Assembly: GCA_022266195.1 (NCBI GenBank)
Contig: WHVY01000004.1
Location: 451,501-515,500 of the forward strand
DNA length: 64,000 bases
Source of the DNA: Tetranychus cinnabarinus
Taxonomy: Eukaryota; Arthropoda; Arachnida; Trombidiformes; Tetranychidae
Direction of reading: 5' to 3'
The position numbers and the translations under genes are program-made. Below are positions 10,850-23,600 of this stretch, piece after piece. Numbering within the stretch: the first letter of the stretch is position 1; every line of letters starts with the position of its first letter. The notes under the pieces were generated by a model. That model was given only the letters and a program-made list of their open reading frames with translations, ran no database searches and was not told where the DNA came from.

Positions 10850-13800
10850 ATGTTCCTAAAGGATTGTATCTCAACAATTTGTTTCATTGTTTTCACCATT
10901 CCAAGGTTAACTCAATGCAAAATAATTGAAGGTGAACTCGTTTCTCATGAGGTAAGTAAAGACTTAAATCTTTCCAGAGATTATTCCACTTTAAATGATC
11001 AAACCTTTACTCTGTTCACAGAACTGGGCATTTCTTACTCGCTTCTGTTTCCTATCTAAATCAGGACGATTCAATTACGAGATAACTTATCCATATGTAA
11101 GTACATATTGTCTTATTGTCTATAAACCATCTGGAAAGTAAACTTGAAATAAACTTTGATTCACACTTTAATCTGATATCTTTTTTCTCTTCTTTTTCAG
11201 GATTATCAAGTTCAAAATTTGCTTCTTTACTATGATTCTCGTCGTCAATGGCCATCAGTTTACAAAACACCAACAGTGAGTTATCATAATTTTAATGGAA
11301 TATTTTAATGACTTTTATTTTCCCTTTGTTTAGACTTGTGAGGAAAAGGAAGGCGTTTTGTCCATGGAAAATGGTCAAGTTATCAATTTAACCTCTGAAT
11401 ATGTTTATTCCAATTGCCATTTACAAGAGATTTTTGATGAGAATACAAATGAAACTACAAAATTTTATAGATGTTCACATTACAGAGTCTTCCAATCGGC
11501 CAGGGAACGCTGGTGGTTCATTGCAGTCAGCAACTGTCAATCTAAAAAGGTATCTCATCAACACCACAGTCTATCAACATTACATTGTATTAACCTTTAC
11601 TTTCTTTTAAAGGGCCTTAAGATTACATATCGTATAACCATGACAAATGATGACCACAATCCGCTATTGAAACACTTTTCAGCTGATCAATTCTGTACGT
11701 TTCCAATCATTAGTAATGATTTATATCAATCAGGCAAAAGAAAAACAAAAGGAATAGAAAATGCCATTTCGGACTTTATTAGGATTCCTTGCAAATCTGC
11801 TTCTCATTGACCTTAATTACCTTTTTCTTTTTCTCCTTTCCTCAGATATTCTGCATACAGATGTGGTATTCACAGTTCTCTATCTCATTCTACTGATAGC
11901 CTCAATATTTGAAGCATGTAAGTAATATTCATCATTAACCAATGTTTCAGTCAATCTCTTAATGGTCAAACTGTTTACCTTTCTGTCCTTTCAGATGCTT
12001 TGTACACTCGTCATCTCTTTCACATAACATACAAATATTACCTTACTTCATTGACTTTACAATTTTCATCTTTAGTCTTTCTTTCAACTTATTATATTAT
12101 TCTTGCTGATCGAGGCTATTCACACGAGGTTTTAAAGTTAATCGGTAACTCTGTCAATCATGACTTATTGATCTTAGCAATTAACATTTCTTTTCTTAAT
12201 CCAGGTAAACTATTGGAATCAGCATCAACATCTCTATTTTTACTGCTCTTGATACTTTTAGCCAAAGGTTATACAATCACTCGAGCTCGATTGAAGAAGC
12301 AAACATCAACTAAAATCAGTTTATTTATGACTTTGCATACTACAACATATATTGCGATATTTTTTTATGAACAAATGGTAAGCAATCATTTTAATTTGTA
12401 CAAAATTTGATCAAATATAAATTCATCATGGCAATACGCATCAACATGATTGAATTTTGAAAAACATTTCCTATTAACAATGATGAATTAATCTGACTAA
12501 ATGAAACCATCAATTTGAACCAAGAATATCAATTTTTTGCCAATTTTTTAAAGTGATTATGAATACTTTTTTAGCTTATTGATTATTCTGACAATAATAA
12601 GAGTAATGTACAAATTAAGCTTCAATATGTAAATAACATAATCAATGTTATAACATTTGATATTTGGTAGAAGTTTAAAATCTATTCATTGTTCGTAGAT
12701 TCCATTATTCCTGGGCTTAGTTGATTGATTGGTTTCTTTTTTGTCTCCATCCATTGAACAGCTTACAGTATTTCTTAATTTTTTGTTTATCAACCAATTC
12801 TATCTTCTGTTATTGATTATAATTCTTGCAATGTCAATCTTAATTTAATAGCTTTAATAGCATCTAATTATTCAGTTCATTTTTTACATCATAAGACAAA
12901 GGTTTGAAAAATAATATGTTCTTACAATAAGAACGTTCAACAAGTAAAGCTTATTAGAAGATCTAATTTCTCGTGTGTTTTACTGATGCTTTTAATTTAT
13001 AACTAATTTTAATTAAAATGTTTATTTTCAATTAGTTTTTTGATCCTGGTGAAGTCCTTTACATGTATGAAAGTTGGCCTGGTTATGGTATAATTTTTTT
13101 AAGGATTTTAGGATGGTTTTGGTTTGTTTATTCAATTGTGTTTACCTTGATGCATTATCCATCAAAATCATCATTCCTGACAAAACTCTTCCTTCTTTAT
13201 AGTGTTTGGTAAGTCTAATAATTTTGACATAATTTAACAAATATTTACTAATAAAATGTTTAATCAACAAATTTCAGGTTTATATCAGCTCCTGTAGTCA
13301 TACTTATATCCACTTTCGTTGTCCCCAAATGGATGAGGGAAAAGATCATCAATGCTGTTGAGCTTTTCATTGCTATGCATGCTCATCTGGTATTTTTTGT
13401 AAGTACTATTTGTATCAATCTATTTTCATTCAAGACAATACTTGGTAAATACTTGACAATAATTAACCCAATATCATTAATTGAATAGATATTAACCCGC
13501 CCATCAAAAGCTAACAGGAACTTTCCATTCCATGTTCGTACAACTCAGGTAAGTTTCAACTCACAATCAGTTTGTCAGTATAATCTACTTTCATGCTTCA
13601 GCATTGTTTGTTTTTCATCCCCGACTCTTTTTGCACACCTCAAAATTTAGATCAAGGATTTTCACCTCAAATGACATGATATTAATGACATTGATTTTTC
13701 TCTCTTCAGATTGATGTAATGGCCAAAAATGGTGAAGCTGGTGGTGAGACTCTGGACAGATTTACTCATTACTCCTATGCACCATCGCGTTCAAATTTCA

Positions 13801-14139
13801 CCGTTAAAAATAATAATAGACCAGTTTTCTCAGTTACCTCAGCTAATACCACTAATGGAGATAGTGGAATAGTTAACGGAACTTTTCCTGGATCGACCAA
13901 TATATTACTTTTCTCAACCACAGGTTCGTTTCTATACTTCAAAGTTGTAGTCACCTTTTCAGTCTATAGCTTGAAACTCGACATCACATCTTTTTAATGG
14001 AAACATTCAATTAATTAAACCATTTTAACTCTTTCTAGGAACATTGAGTGGTATCTACACAAGTGATTTAAGTTTGGTTGAAAGACAAGATAATGGTTAT
14101 ACTGGTTTACCTGCGGTTGATGCTGGAGGCAACCCTTGA
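10850..14139 (+). CDS. TMEM145: TMEM145-like seven-transmembrane GOST protein (GPR180/TMEM145 family), 13 exons
   Basis: Thirteen exons join in one frame: 10850-10951, 11022-11096, 11201-11275, 11334-11549, 11613-11694, 11846-11917, 11995-12144, 12205-12377, 13036-13208, 13278-13398, 13489-13548, 13710-13923 and 14039-14139. All introns are GT-AG; they range from 57 to 658 bp. The product is 537 aa. A hydrophobic signal peptide (residues 1-23) is followed by a lumenal domain with NWAFLTRFCFLSKSGRFNYE, a YYDSRRQWPSVY block and ERWWFIAVSNC, all hallmarks of TMEM145/GPR180. The HFSADQFYILHTDVVF block leads into seven membrane segments, with AKGYTITRARL, FFDPGEVLYMYESWPGYG and ILTRPSKANRNFPFHVRTTQ conserved at the end of the bundle. 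A low-complexity cytoplasmic tail follows. The family is the GOST type, thought to act in membrane trafficking or signalling; its precise role in mites is unknown. It is closer to TMEM145 than to GPR180 by these blocks. Confidence 0.92.
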
Positions 14140-14974
14140 CATCAACTTGAAAGAAAAGCACTTTATTTTGTGATTCTGTGTGTATTTTAGTGATTGATTT
14201 TTACAGTTCAAAAAATATTAACCAATAATTGGAAAAAAGTAATCATACAATTGTAATAACGAAAAATATTTCAATTGAAAGGATCTCAATTAACTCAATC
14301 TTTTCTCGACAATCGTCAAAATTTAAAAGCTTTATGTTTCTGAAATTAAATTTTTTATGTAAATTTGTTCAAGATTGATGTTTTTTATAGTCAATAAACA
14401 ATTAAAATTAAGATTATTTGTTGTAAACTCTGTTGATGTTTGTCTTATGAAGAGGCGCCCTTTTTGGATCTCTTCATCCATTTAATCAATTAAATTCGTG
14501 TAAAATTAGCATTTCGATAGAAGATTCAAATTACGAAAATTGAAAAAGCATTCTTATTACAATCAATGAATGATCCCTTAGTTAAAGTTTAGCGACATCT
14601 ATCGGCGATTCTCTCACTCATGTATGAAACATCTGTGAAAATCTGTAGGAGATCCAAAATTATCGGACTGAGAATGTGAAAATTATTTATGAAAATAAAT
14701 AAGGAAGACGATTAAAAATGTTTATTGTGTTTAAGATATCCACAATTTTACTTCGTAACTTTAACTTGGTCAGTTGATCAGTCAGAAAAAACCAAGGAAA
14801 TCATTTAAAAGAGTCGCTGTCTCCACTGTTTTCGCTTTTTGTTTGCATGTTTCCCCCTTCATCATCAATATCAATTTATAATTGTGTTTTGTGACCATTG
14901 TTGTTTTATACTTACTCAACCAATTGAAGATAAACAAACTGAGAAATAAAATCTCATCCCGCTCATCGAAAATC
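14140..14974. other. Intergenic region TMEM145 - GABPB
   Basis: About 830 bp hold the TMEM145 3' UTR and the GABPB promoter and 5' UTR. A plus-strand frame upstream of the GABPB start is open back to 14882, but the family-like sequence begins only after the ATG at 14975. Nothing else was recognised. Confidence 0.4.
14393..14398 (+). terminator. Polyadenylation signal AATAAA for TMEM145
   Basis: A plus-strand AATAAA lies about 255 nt after the TMEM145 stop codon and is the first good match downstream. Motif match only. Confidence 0.4.
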
Positions 14975-16898
14975 ATGTTGCGAGGAGAGCAATGTCAAGA
15001 GGTTTCAAATGGAAACCTTGATCTTGGTAGGAAACTTTTGGATGCTTGTAAAAACGGTGAAACTGAAGAAGTTAGAGAGTTAATGGCAAATGGAGCCCCT
15101 TTTACAACCGATTGGCTTGGTATGTTTTGGTGTTTATTTCAATCTTACCTTGTGTTGATGATTACCTGGTTGACTATCAAACTATTTAAGCTCGCAAATT
15201 ATATTGAATAATGTTTAAGGTTTGATGCTCAACTCATGATTCGGTTTGTTATTCTTGTGGGTATCACCAACATAAACATACTTGTTTCCATACAAACTCG
15301 TGCTTTATCTATCATTCTTAAGAAAACCTTAAGGTTTACATAGTATTTGTTTTATTTATTTATTATTAATTGATATTCTTTTAATTTTTAGGCACCTCAC
15401 CATTACATTTTGCGGCACAACATGGTCATACAGATACAGCGGAATTTCTATTGAGATCAGGAGTTAGTAGAGATACCAGGACAAAAGTTGAGAGAACACC
15501 TCTTCATGTTTCTTCTCAAGAAGGACATTTACAAATCGTTAGTCTCTTACTAATGCATGGTGCTGATATTGATGCCCGTGATCTTCTCAAGATGACGCCT
15601 TTGCATTGGGCTGTTGAAAGAGGACATTATGATGTTGTCGAATGTCTGCTTGCTAATGGAGCTGATGTCAACCTTTTAAGCAAGTTTGACAAAACACCTA
15701 TAGATATTGCTAGAGACTCAGGAAGATTAGACATGATACCTCTCTTAGAAGTAAGCTCAATTTCGTTTGATGTAACTGGAATCAAGGTTATTCTCATTTT
15801 TCAATATAATAATGCTTTCTATTTCTTCCTATTTAGAAATATATTAATGTTTCACGACCCAGACAGGATAATAGATCCACAAGCAATGCAAACAATAGTT
15901 GTTTCCCTAAATCTAGACCAACTGTGCTACCCAATAAATCCAATAGGACTGCAAAAATAGTGAAACCCATAGGTAGTGTGAATACAAACTCAACGGTAAA
16001 AGGAACACCTACATCTTCATCCACATCATCTTCATCATCATCCACAGTAACCGCCAATCTCACAAAAACAAGTGTTGATGCCTTAAAAAAATTATTAAAT
16101 GGGACTGGCATTAATTTGGAGGATGGATCAAACAATGTTTTGACAACTCTGGCTGCCTTAGCCGAAGCAACTGGACAAACAACAGGCAATGTTATCAATA
16201 ATAATTCCCAATTAACTGCTGAAGCATTACAGTGGTTAGATACTCATGGAGTGACAACAGCTCTTGAGGAATCTATGTTTACCTCGGCAATTGAAAGTGG
16301 AGGTACAGTATCGCTTACTGAAGCTGGTAAATTGGCTTTAAATTGTGTAAAAGACTCATCATTATCACCGACTACATCACAATCAGCTTCATCTGTGACA
16401 ACTTTAAGTAATTCAACGAAATTAGATCCTGACCTTAAAGGAAAAGTGATACAGATTGTCGGTGAATTAGATCCTAATCAAGTAACAGCACCTATAGTTT
16501 TATTAAGCTCAAATTCGGATGGGACGTTAACTGAACCTACAGAGCCCATACGTATTAAAAAGATTGTTAAAGCCGTGGCTGGCAAACCATTCAGTGTGAC
16601 AAACATTAAAACTACTAACCTTACAAATTCCAAATTGAATTTAGAATCAAATGGCTGTAAAGTAATCAACAGCGCCGTAGCATCGATAACATCTCCAACA
16701 ACAACAACCATAAGCATCAACCATAATAACAATAATAATAACAACAATAGTGATAATGAAAAAGAAAGGTTAAAAAAAGAACTGGAAAGGATTAAACGAG
16801 AAGCTGAAGAGTATAAAGCCCAGTTAAGAGAAAAAGAAAAAGAAGCCGAACTTTATAAGAAACAGTTAGAGATGTACAAATCTAAATATAAAGACTAA
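14975..16898 (+). CDS. GABPB: GA-binding protein subunit beta (ankyrin-repeat partner of the ETS factor GABPA), three exons
   Basis: Exons 14975-15119, 15392-15750 and 15837-16898 join in frame through GT-AG introns of 272 and 86 bp to give 521 aa. Residues about 15-165 form four to five ankyrin repeats with the family-specific stretches LMANGAPFTTDWLGTSPLHF and SRDTRTKVERTPLH. A linker contains VLTTLAALAEA near 268-280, equivalent to the LATLAALAEA motif of the vertebrate activation region. The last 45 residues (KKELERIKREAEEYKAQLRE onward) form the coiled coil used for homodimerisation. GABPB gives the DNA-binding GABPA a nuclear localisation and activation function and controls nuclear genes for mitochondrial function. 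The first ATG of the family-like region was chosen; a TT-rich, membrane-like extension upstream is not family-like. The linker has Asn and Ser runs near residues 225-235 and 455-470. Confidence 0.93.
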
Positions 16899-19800
16899 TA
16901 TTTTCACTCGTCTGAGAATCAATTTAAAGACCAAGGACTGTGAAAAAACTGTTATATCTCTAAATTGTAACCTTATTTTCAGTTTATGGAAACTCTGCTT
17001 TTTCTTCAATTGCTGTTTATAACTTCACAAGTGGTTAGCATCTTCCATGATGCATAATTCCTCATTCAAATTATATTAAAAAAATTTTTGTTCTCAGAAT
17101 CACCGAAACAAAGAATCAGCCGAGATTCCATACAATCTATGTTCATCGATTGTAGACATCCATATAAATATATATATAATATACACACCACAATCACATA
17201 CACATACAAAACTCATGAACATGCATGGACATATTTTGATGTTTTTTCTCTACCTTCTTAGTTAACCCTCTCCTTCCCTTAATTTTGGATAAAAAACACT
17301 TACATAACCCATAAAGAACTCACGCAAAGAAAATTCAATTTTTTCTTTTCTTACCTATCATCTTTTGCTCACCTTCCTCGTCTTTACTCATATGTTGCCA
17401 CCAATCGAAAGGCAATCCATCCTTAACTATTATATTTCAATCCAATCCCTGCATAAATTCAAATTGTTACCGCGCGAAGGATTATTTTTCACATAGCTGA
17501 TTAAAACAATGTCCTGTTACATTAAAAACTCTCAAGATTTCATCTCTTCATTTAATTCATGGTTAAATTTTTGATAATTTACACCAGCCTCATAAATAAA
17601 AACCTAAAGATTTTCCCTTCCATTTAACTGTTAGTTTTCTGGGATAGAAAGGAAGTCAAATTTCAATGCAAATAATCAGGGAATCAAAATAAAATCTAAT
17701 TGTTGAATAATCATCCTCTCTCTTTACTCCATCAAATACTGGCCTTCTATCTATTCAATTTAAGATATGAAAATGTAGGTTTTTTAGTAAAGTCTTCCTC
17801 TTTTAGTTGCGTTTTCCGGTTGTTAATTTATTTCATGCTCTAAATTTATTTTCGCATGTTATACCCGTGTTCACCATCAATTAGCCGTTTCCTGAAAGAA
17901 ATAGTCAATCATTTGCTAATTATACGACAATTCATCAAAATTGATGGATTACCAATAATTAAAGCTATTGTTCTTGACTTGCGAGTATTCGGAACTTACG
18001 AAGTTTATTCTTGGAAAAGTCCAAAACAACGTGAGAAAAACGTTAGCAAATAAAAGCATCTGGGCAACTTTTCGCGGCTTCAACACCATGCCTTAAAATT
18101 ACATGTTGTTTTTATTGATCAAACTGTGCCTTTGTTGAATAATAGTTCTTTTTTATTAATAGTTGTGAATAGAGTTTTGATTTCATGCAAACTAAGATAC
18201 CTGAATTCATACAATCAAAGGATAATTAATTTCAGTTAATTTAAGAGATTCGAGGTTAACTTTGGTTGCAAAAAAATCACAAAAATTTTCACCAGTTTAG
18301 TATTGAATAATGGTTCCTAGATGGCGTTACTGACTCGAAATTGTGAAAAAAATCTTAATTTTTGTATTCTCAAGCAAATTAAGCCAAAAATTGATTATGT
18401 TGCACTCTAATTGAAACATGGGCAAACATTTATCAAGAAACGTGCGGACATTGTATTGTTACTCGCAAGTTAGAAAAAAAATTAAATAAATTTGATGTAA
18501 ACTTAATCCAATAAGTGAGCGAAGTAATAAATCCAAAGTTCAATTCACGTTGGCGCTTTAATTTACCAAATGGCTTTTCTAATTGCAATCAACTTTGCAT
18601 ACATACTATTAGTTCATGAATTTTGACTGCTTTACTTGTCTTACTCTTTGTGTGAAGATAGGATTTATGACAGATTGGATTGGCGCAAAGTAATGTTAAC
18701 GTTGAACACTAGAAAGAGTTAAAGATGAACAGTACTTTCATGATTCATGAAGTATTGATTGGTAGCATTGATATTGGTCGATCAAATATTGATATATTGA
18801 AAATCTTGAGTATCAAAAATATTGTTTAGGTATTGGAAGGATTATTGATACTGTTTTGTCGAGCAAATATTAGAAACTCAGAATGCAAATATCAAGTTCA
18901 AATAATACAATCAGGTAGTGAATCCAAGAACGTTGATGTTTAATGTAAGCCAAAAGTCAGTTCGTGATTCAACTTAAACCTTTTTTCATTTGAATCTAAC
19001 TTCTTGTTAATTAGAGACAAAATTTCTAGCGATTCTACAATTTGGCTGTTAAAGACTATAGAAATTAGAGATTTTTTCAAACAGGGCTTGAGTTAAGCCA
19101 TAAACTTGAATTAATTTGAACTTCCAACCAACAGAAAGTATCGATACATATTGCTTAATATCGTTATTGTTGCTCATACCGATATCTGATCTTACCAGTT
19201 GTTTATCATCATTCATTCAAGGTAAGTTTAATTAATGTTTTTTACCAATAGTGAAATAGCAATATACTTGATGAATTAAGCTTCTTTCTACAAGTAATTT
19301 AAACTGATTAAAGTATTAATTGTTGCATCTTTCTATATTCTCATTCTTTTAGGTGCGTCAAAAGCGTTACCTACGCCATATGGACATAAGAGTGGATTAT
19401 AGTCAGTCGCTGAAATGTGATAACTCAACTGGATGATGGATTGCAATGTTAATCTTTTTTCATGTTTAGATATTTTCTCATGTAAGATAGTTTTCGATGT
19501 TATTTTATTTGGTGTTAATGCTCTGCTAAAAAGAACTATACAGATCAAAAGAGTAAACCTTTTGTTGAAGTTGACTCAATACTTGGTTGATGCAAAGTCT
19601 ATGACTTTAGCATTAATACAAAGTCATAGGCATTACATTTATAGTCAAATACATTATTAATAAACAGGTAAGAGTAACATACAATAATAATGATTGAAAA
19701 ATGCTATTTATTGATAAATTTGATCCCAAATGAAATTCTTTTTCCCTTTTCATCATACAGACATCAATGAATAAACTGATTTGTGAGCCATTTATGCAAT

Positions 19801-20155
19801 CATTTGGATTCAATTTTCATTTGCAATGGAACCTGAGAAAGAAACTGATGTTCCTGCTCTTGCACCATATTCATCATTTCTTTACCTTTTCATACTGATG
19901 ATAATGCATCATTGAAGCTCTCATTTTTCCTTTCATCACTCCTACAATCACTTTTTCTTGCTCCTATTCAAAAAGTATTACTCACTTGAGAAATCCTATT
20001 TTGTCTATCCTTTGCTACTTCTTTCCCTGTGATTCTGTTTTAGGTACCACATGAAAGAAAAGACAGAAAAGAAACAAACAAAGGCAAACAAAAAAGTCAA
20101 GAGAGAATTAAAGAAACCACTTAGCTATTGATTTAATTCACTTGAGCAACTTTCA

Positions 20156-20652
20156 ATGGACCAGCTCGGTATGTAACAATCTAACAGCTATTATCTTCAT
20201 ACCACAATCATTTGACAAATTTCATGAACTCTCCTTTTTTTTGTAGATAATCATTTTCATTGTTGTCGTTGGCAACGTAACCGCTGCCATACCTCGACTA
20301 CTCATTAAAGGCCCATTCCAGAGTTGAACCATGATTTACATCGAGCCTGTTATTGACCAATTTTCAGATGAAGAGTTCAAATGATCTGAAAGAAGCAGGA
20401 TTGTCAAAAGCCAATAACAAGAGGATTGGAAAGCCTCAAGTTCGTCGATTTCACTCTCTATTGCCACTAAATGATGTTATACATTTGGTTGAAAAGCATC
20501 TTTCGGGTGGCCTTACAATAGAAAGTGGTGTTACAATGAAGAGTAAATGGGATTCCTATGGAGAAACAACAAGCAAACAAAATGAAGGGAAAGCAAAAAA
20601 TGAAAAGAGGAGCAATATTATGATGGATTATCTTCTTCAAGATTCCTTTTGA
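20156..20652 (+). other. Possible small spliced transcription unit with protein-like frames
   Basis: An ATG at 20156 opens MDQL and ends at a good donor (G|GTATGT at 20168/20169); a T-rich acceptor TTTTTTTTGTAG ends at 20246, giving a 78-bp intron. Joining gives a 20-codon frame that ends in TAA. Further on, an acceptor-like TTTTCAG at about 20362-20368 precedes a frame open to 20652 containing RFHSLLPLNDVIHLVEKHL. Codon use in this last frame looks more gene-like than the surrounding DNA. No family is recognised, and the joined frames do not form one long protein, so this may be a non-coding transcript, a broken gene or chance. Confidence 0.2.
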
Positions 20653-23600
20653 CTCTTCTTTTTGTGTTTGTATGTTTTCTCTTGTATTATCTTTTTACTG
20701 TCTCTTGCCTTTGTGTGAAAATTATTGAGCTCTATTGGCACTTATCTCTTTCTCTCTCCCTCTCACTCACTCTCAATGTCATTCAATCACCCAATCTTAT
20801 GCCCTTCATTCCTATTGTATCAGAATCAGGAAAAAAAAACTTTTCACTCCTATTATCCTCACATTCTATAGCCTTTATCCTCCCTCCTCCTCCCTCAATC
20901 ATCCACTCACTCCTTCATTCATTTCGCCCATTGACCCAATCTCACTATCTATCGCTTTCTCATCATCTTTACCATCACTATTATCACCAAAATTGTGTGT
21001 TTGCTCGTCATTAGCAATTTTCTTTGTTGATTGTTCCCATTTTTACCCTTGAGGAGCATCTGCAAATGAATAGGAAAATCTCCTGTTGAAATATTTCCAT
21101 GAAAGCAAGTCATTTAAATGTAATTTTTAATGCTGATTCCGAATATCTAGTTCATTTTTAAATTCAAAGTTCATGCGAAAAATGCGATGTACGTTGAATC
21201 GTGATCTATCGAATCAAACATGATAGTTTGATGAATGTTCTGTTAGACTTTCGTTACTGAAGGTCAGCATATCAAGTGCAAGTAAGGTTAAATTGATTGG
21301 CTTGAAGTGTTTATATCATTTTTACATGTTATAAAGAAACAAAATTTTAACTCTTCTTCATATCATATCTCCATAAGTAAAAGCAATGATTAAAACGAAT
21401 TAGCTATTCGCAATCGGCATAAAATTTTTATTTGGAAGCTAAAAATTCAAGATCAGGAGATTTTACAGATCCTCTTTGAACAGAAATGATAGCAACATCA
21501 AAAAATCATGACGAAAAGCATCGTTACATTGCCCCAAATTTGCTCAACATTTCCTGTATTGACTGAATTGAGGCAAAACATGTAAACCATTTTAACCATC
21601 TAAAGTTAAATATTCAATTAAACATGATGATAATTGATTATTTGGAGAGGTTAATAATTGATTGTGAAAGGTGACAACAGACAAACAGACAAAGTGGCAT
21701 AAAAAAGTGCAGATAAACGGGAAACAAATGAGTGGTTAAACTGCTTCAATGTTAACGTTTTCATCCATATTAAATAGCATGAAAGCATAATAACATAATA
21801 ACTGTTGTTGAAATTGTTTTTCAACTTGAATACATTTTGGCTACAATTTTTAACAACAGCAACAATTTGCTTTTCAACCAACAATAGAAGGCAAAATTTA
21901 CACACATATTTATAACATTCCCTTAATTTATGAGCTAAATTTAACAATATTCAATTGAATTGTGAAAGTGAAGAGAGAAGAGAAAGAGAAATGACTTGCC
22001 CTTTACTTACAGTCACTCCCAGTCCATTCAATCTTTTTCAACATTTCAGGCCAAATTTTTCAACATTTTTTTCTTCTCTCTCCTCTCTTTTTACAGGAAT
22101 CAATTTAACAACACAATACTACACTCATAAGATCATTAAACTATCAACAACAACACCGGCAACACCATCATCATCACCACCATCAGGATCAACAGAGAAA
22201 CCTCAACACAAAGAGAAAAATAAACAGAAAGGAAAAGTATAATTCATCCCTTTTTTCAGTGATGTGGTGTTTTGTGTGTATGAAAAAAGCTGAACAATAC
22301 AAACATTGAATAATAGCATCTTCTTGAAAAATATTTTCACACAAACTGCTATTCATAAATTGAACTTGATATCTACACATAAACACACATACACACAAAT
22401 ATCCACATGATTAACCTTTCTTTAACTTTTATTAATGAAATCAGATTCCTTTATTCATCCAACATTAACATTTAAAAAATTTACTTTTAATTATCTTTGT
22501 AACCTTTCATTGACAACAAAACACACATTTTTTACACCAACACACAAAACTATTTCATTGTATTTCACCTTTTCCATACAATGTAATGGTAATGTAATAT
22601 TTTTATACCAAATATTAATTTGATTTTTTTCTTCTTCTTTTTTCTTCTTCTTTCCTCTTCTTTCATAATTTCAATTCAGATGACAATTGATTGGATCAAC
22701 TCAAGGAGATGATGATTATGATGATATTATTATGAATAAAAGCCTGAACCATTTGAGTTATGCCTTAAGGATAAACATTTTTCTTTCCCTAACCTGATTT
22801 GTTGGTGAAATTGCAACAAACACTCGATAAAGATAAATTACGTGATTTAGCAAGCTGAGCATTTCATGTTTCATCTTGTTTTACCAGATTAATTGTGATC
22901 ACATTTATTCAATCATCAATTTTTCATTGCATTTTCCCTTTCCCTGTCCTTGAATAAATTTCAAGCTGATGAATGATGATAAGGAAATGAATGGCCACAA
23001 GCAAAGGATCTTGAAAAAAAAGCCAAAACTCAATTGACTTTCCATGAGACTGACAAAAAAAGAGGAAAAAACGTTCAACAGATTAAATGTTCAATGAATT
23101 TACATATTAATGGTTGAAATGAAATGATAATACACAGCAAGATGATGTTCAATTGTACGTTTAATTAAAAGCGCAAAATTTGACATTTATACATCTTTAT
23201 AATAGCTGGCTGTTTCAGTAAACATTAAAACACAATTTTGTTCCCATAGAATTATAATTTCATTATTATTGTCATTTCATTATTAAATCATTATTATCAT
23301 AACCATTGGGTTTGATATGTCAAGTAAACAAAATTATGGTTAGACACTTGATGTGCATTTAAATACAGTTTATTTATTTATATTTTTTCTCATCTTTTCT
23401 CATTCATTACATAACAATAATGATGAAAATATGATTATTATTATCATTGAGATTAACTTTGATTGTTACCCAAACGATTGTCATTTTTATCCCATTGACA
23501 TTGTCCACTTTCAATAACAATATTAGTGAAAAGAGAAGAGAAGAGAACGTTTTTTTTTCTCTTCTCTTCGCTTTTCCTCAATCATTTAATCCACTTCTAA

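Noticed and set aside
15833..16747. Antisense frames over the GABPB third exon
   Set aside because: Val/Leu-rich reverse reads of Asn/Thr/Ser repeats; GABPB explains the DNA.
23529..23573. AGAGAAGAGAA / TTCTCTTCTCT inverted pair as a functional hairpin
   Set aside because: It is a purine run facing a pyrimidine run; such pairs are common in this repeat-rich DNA.
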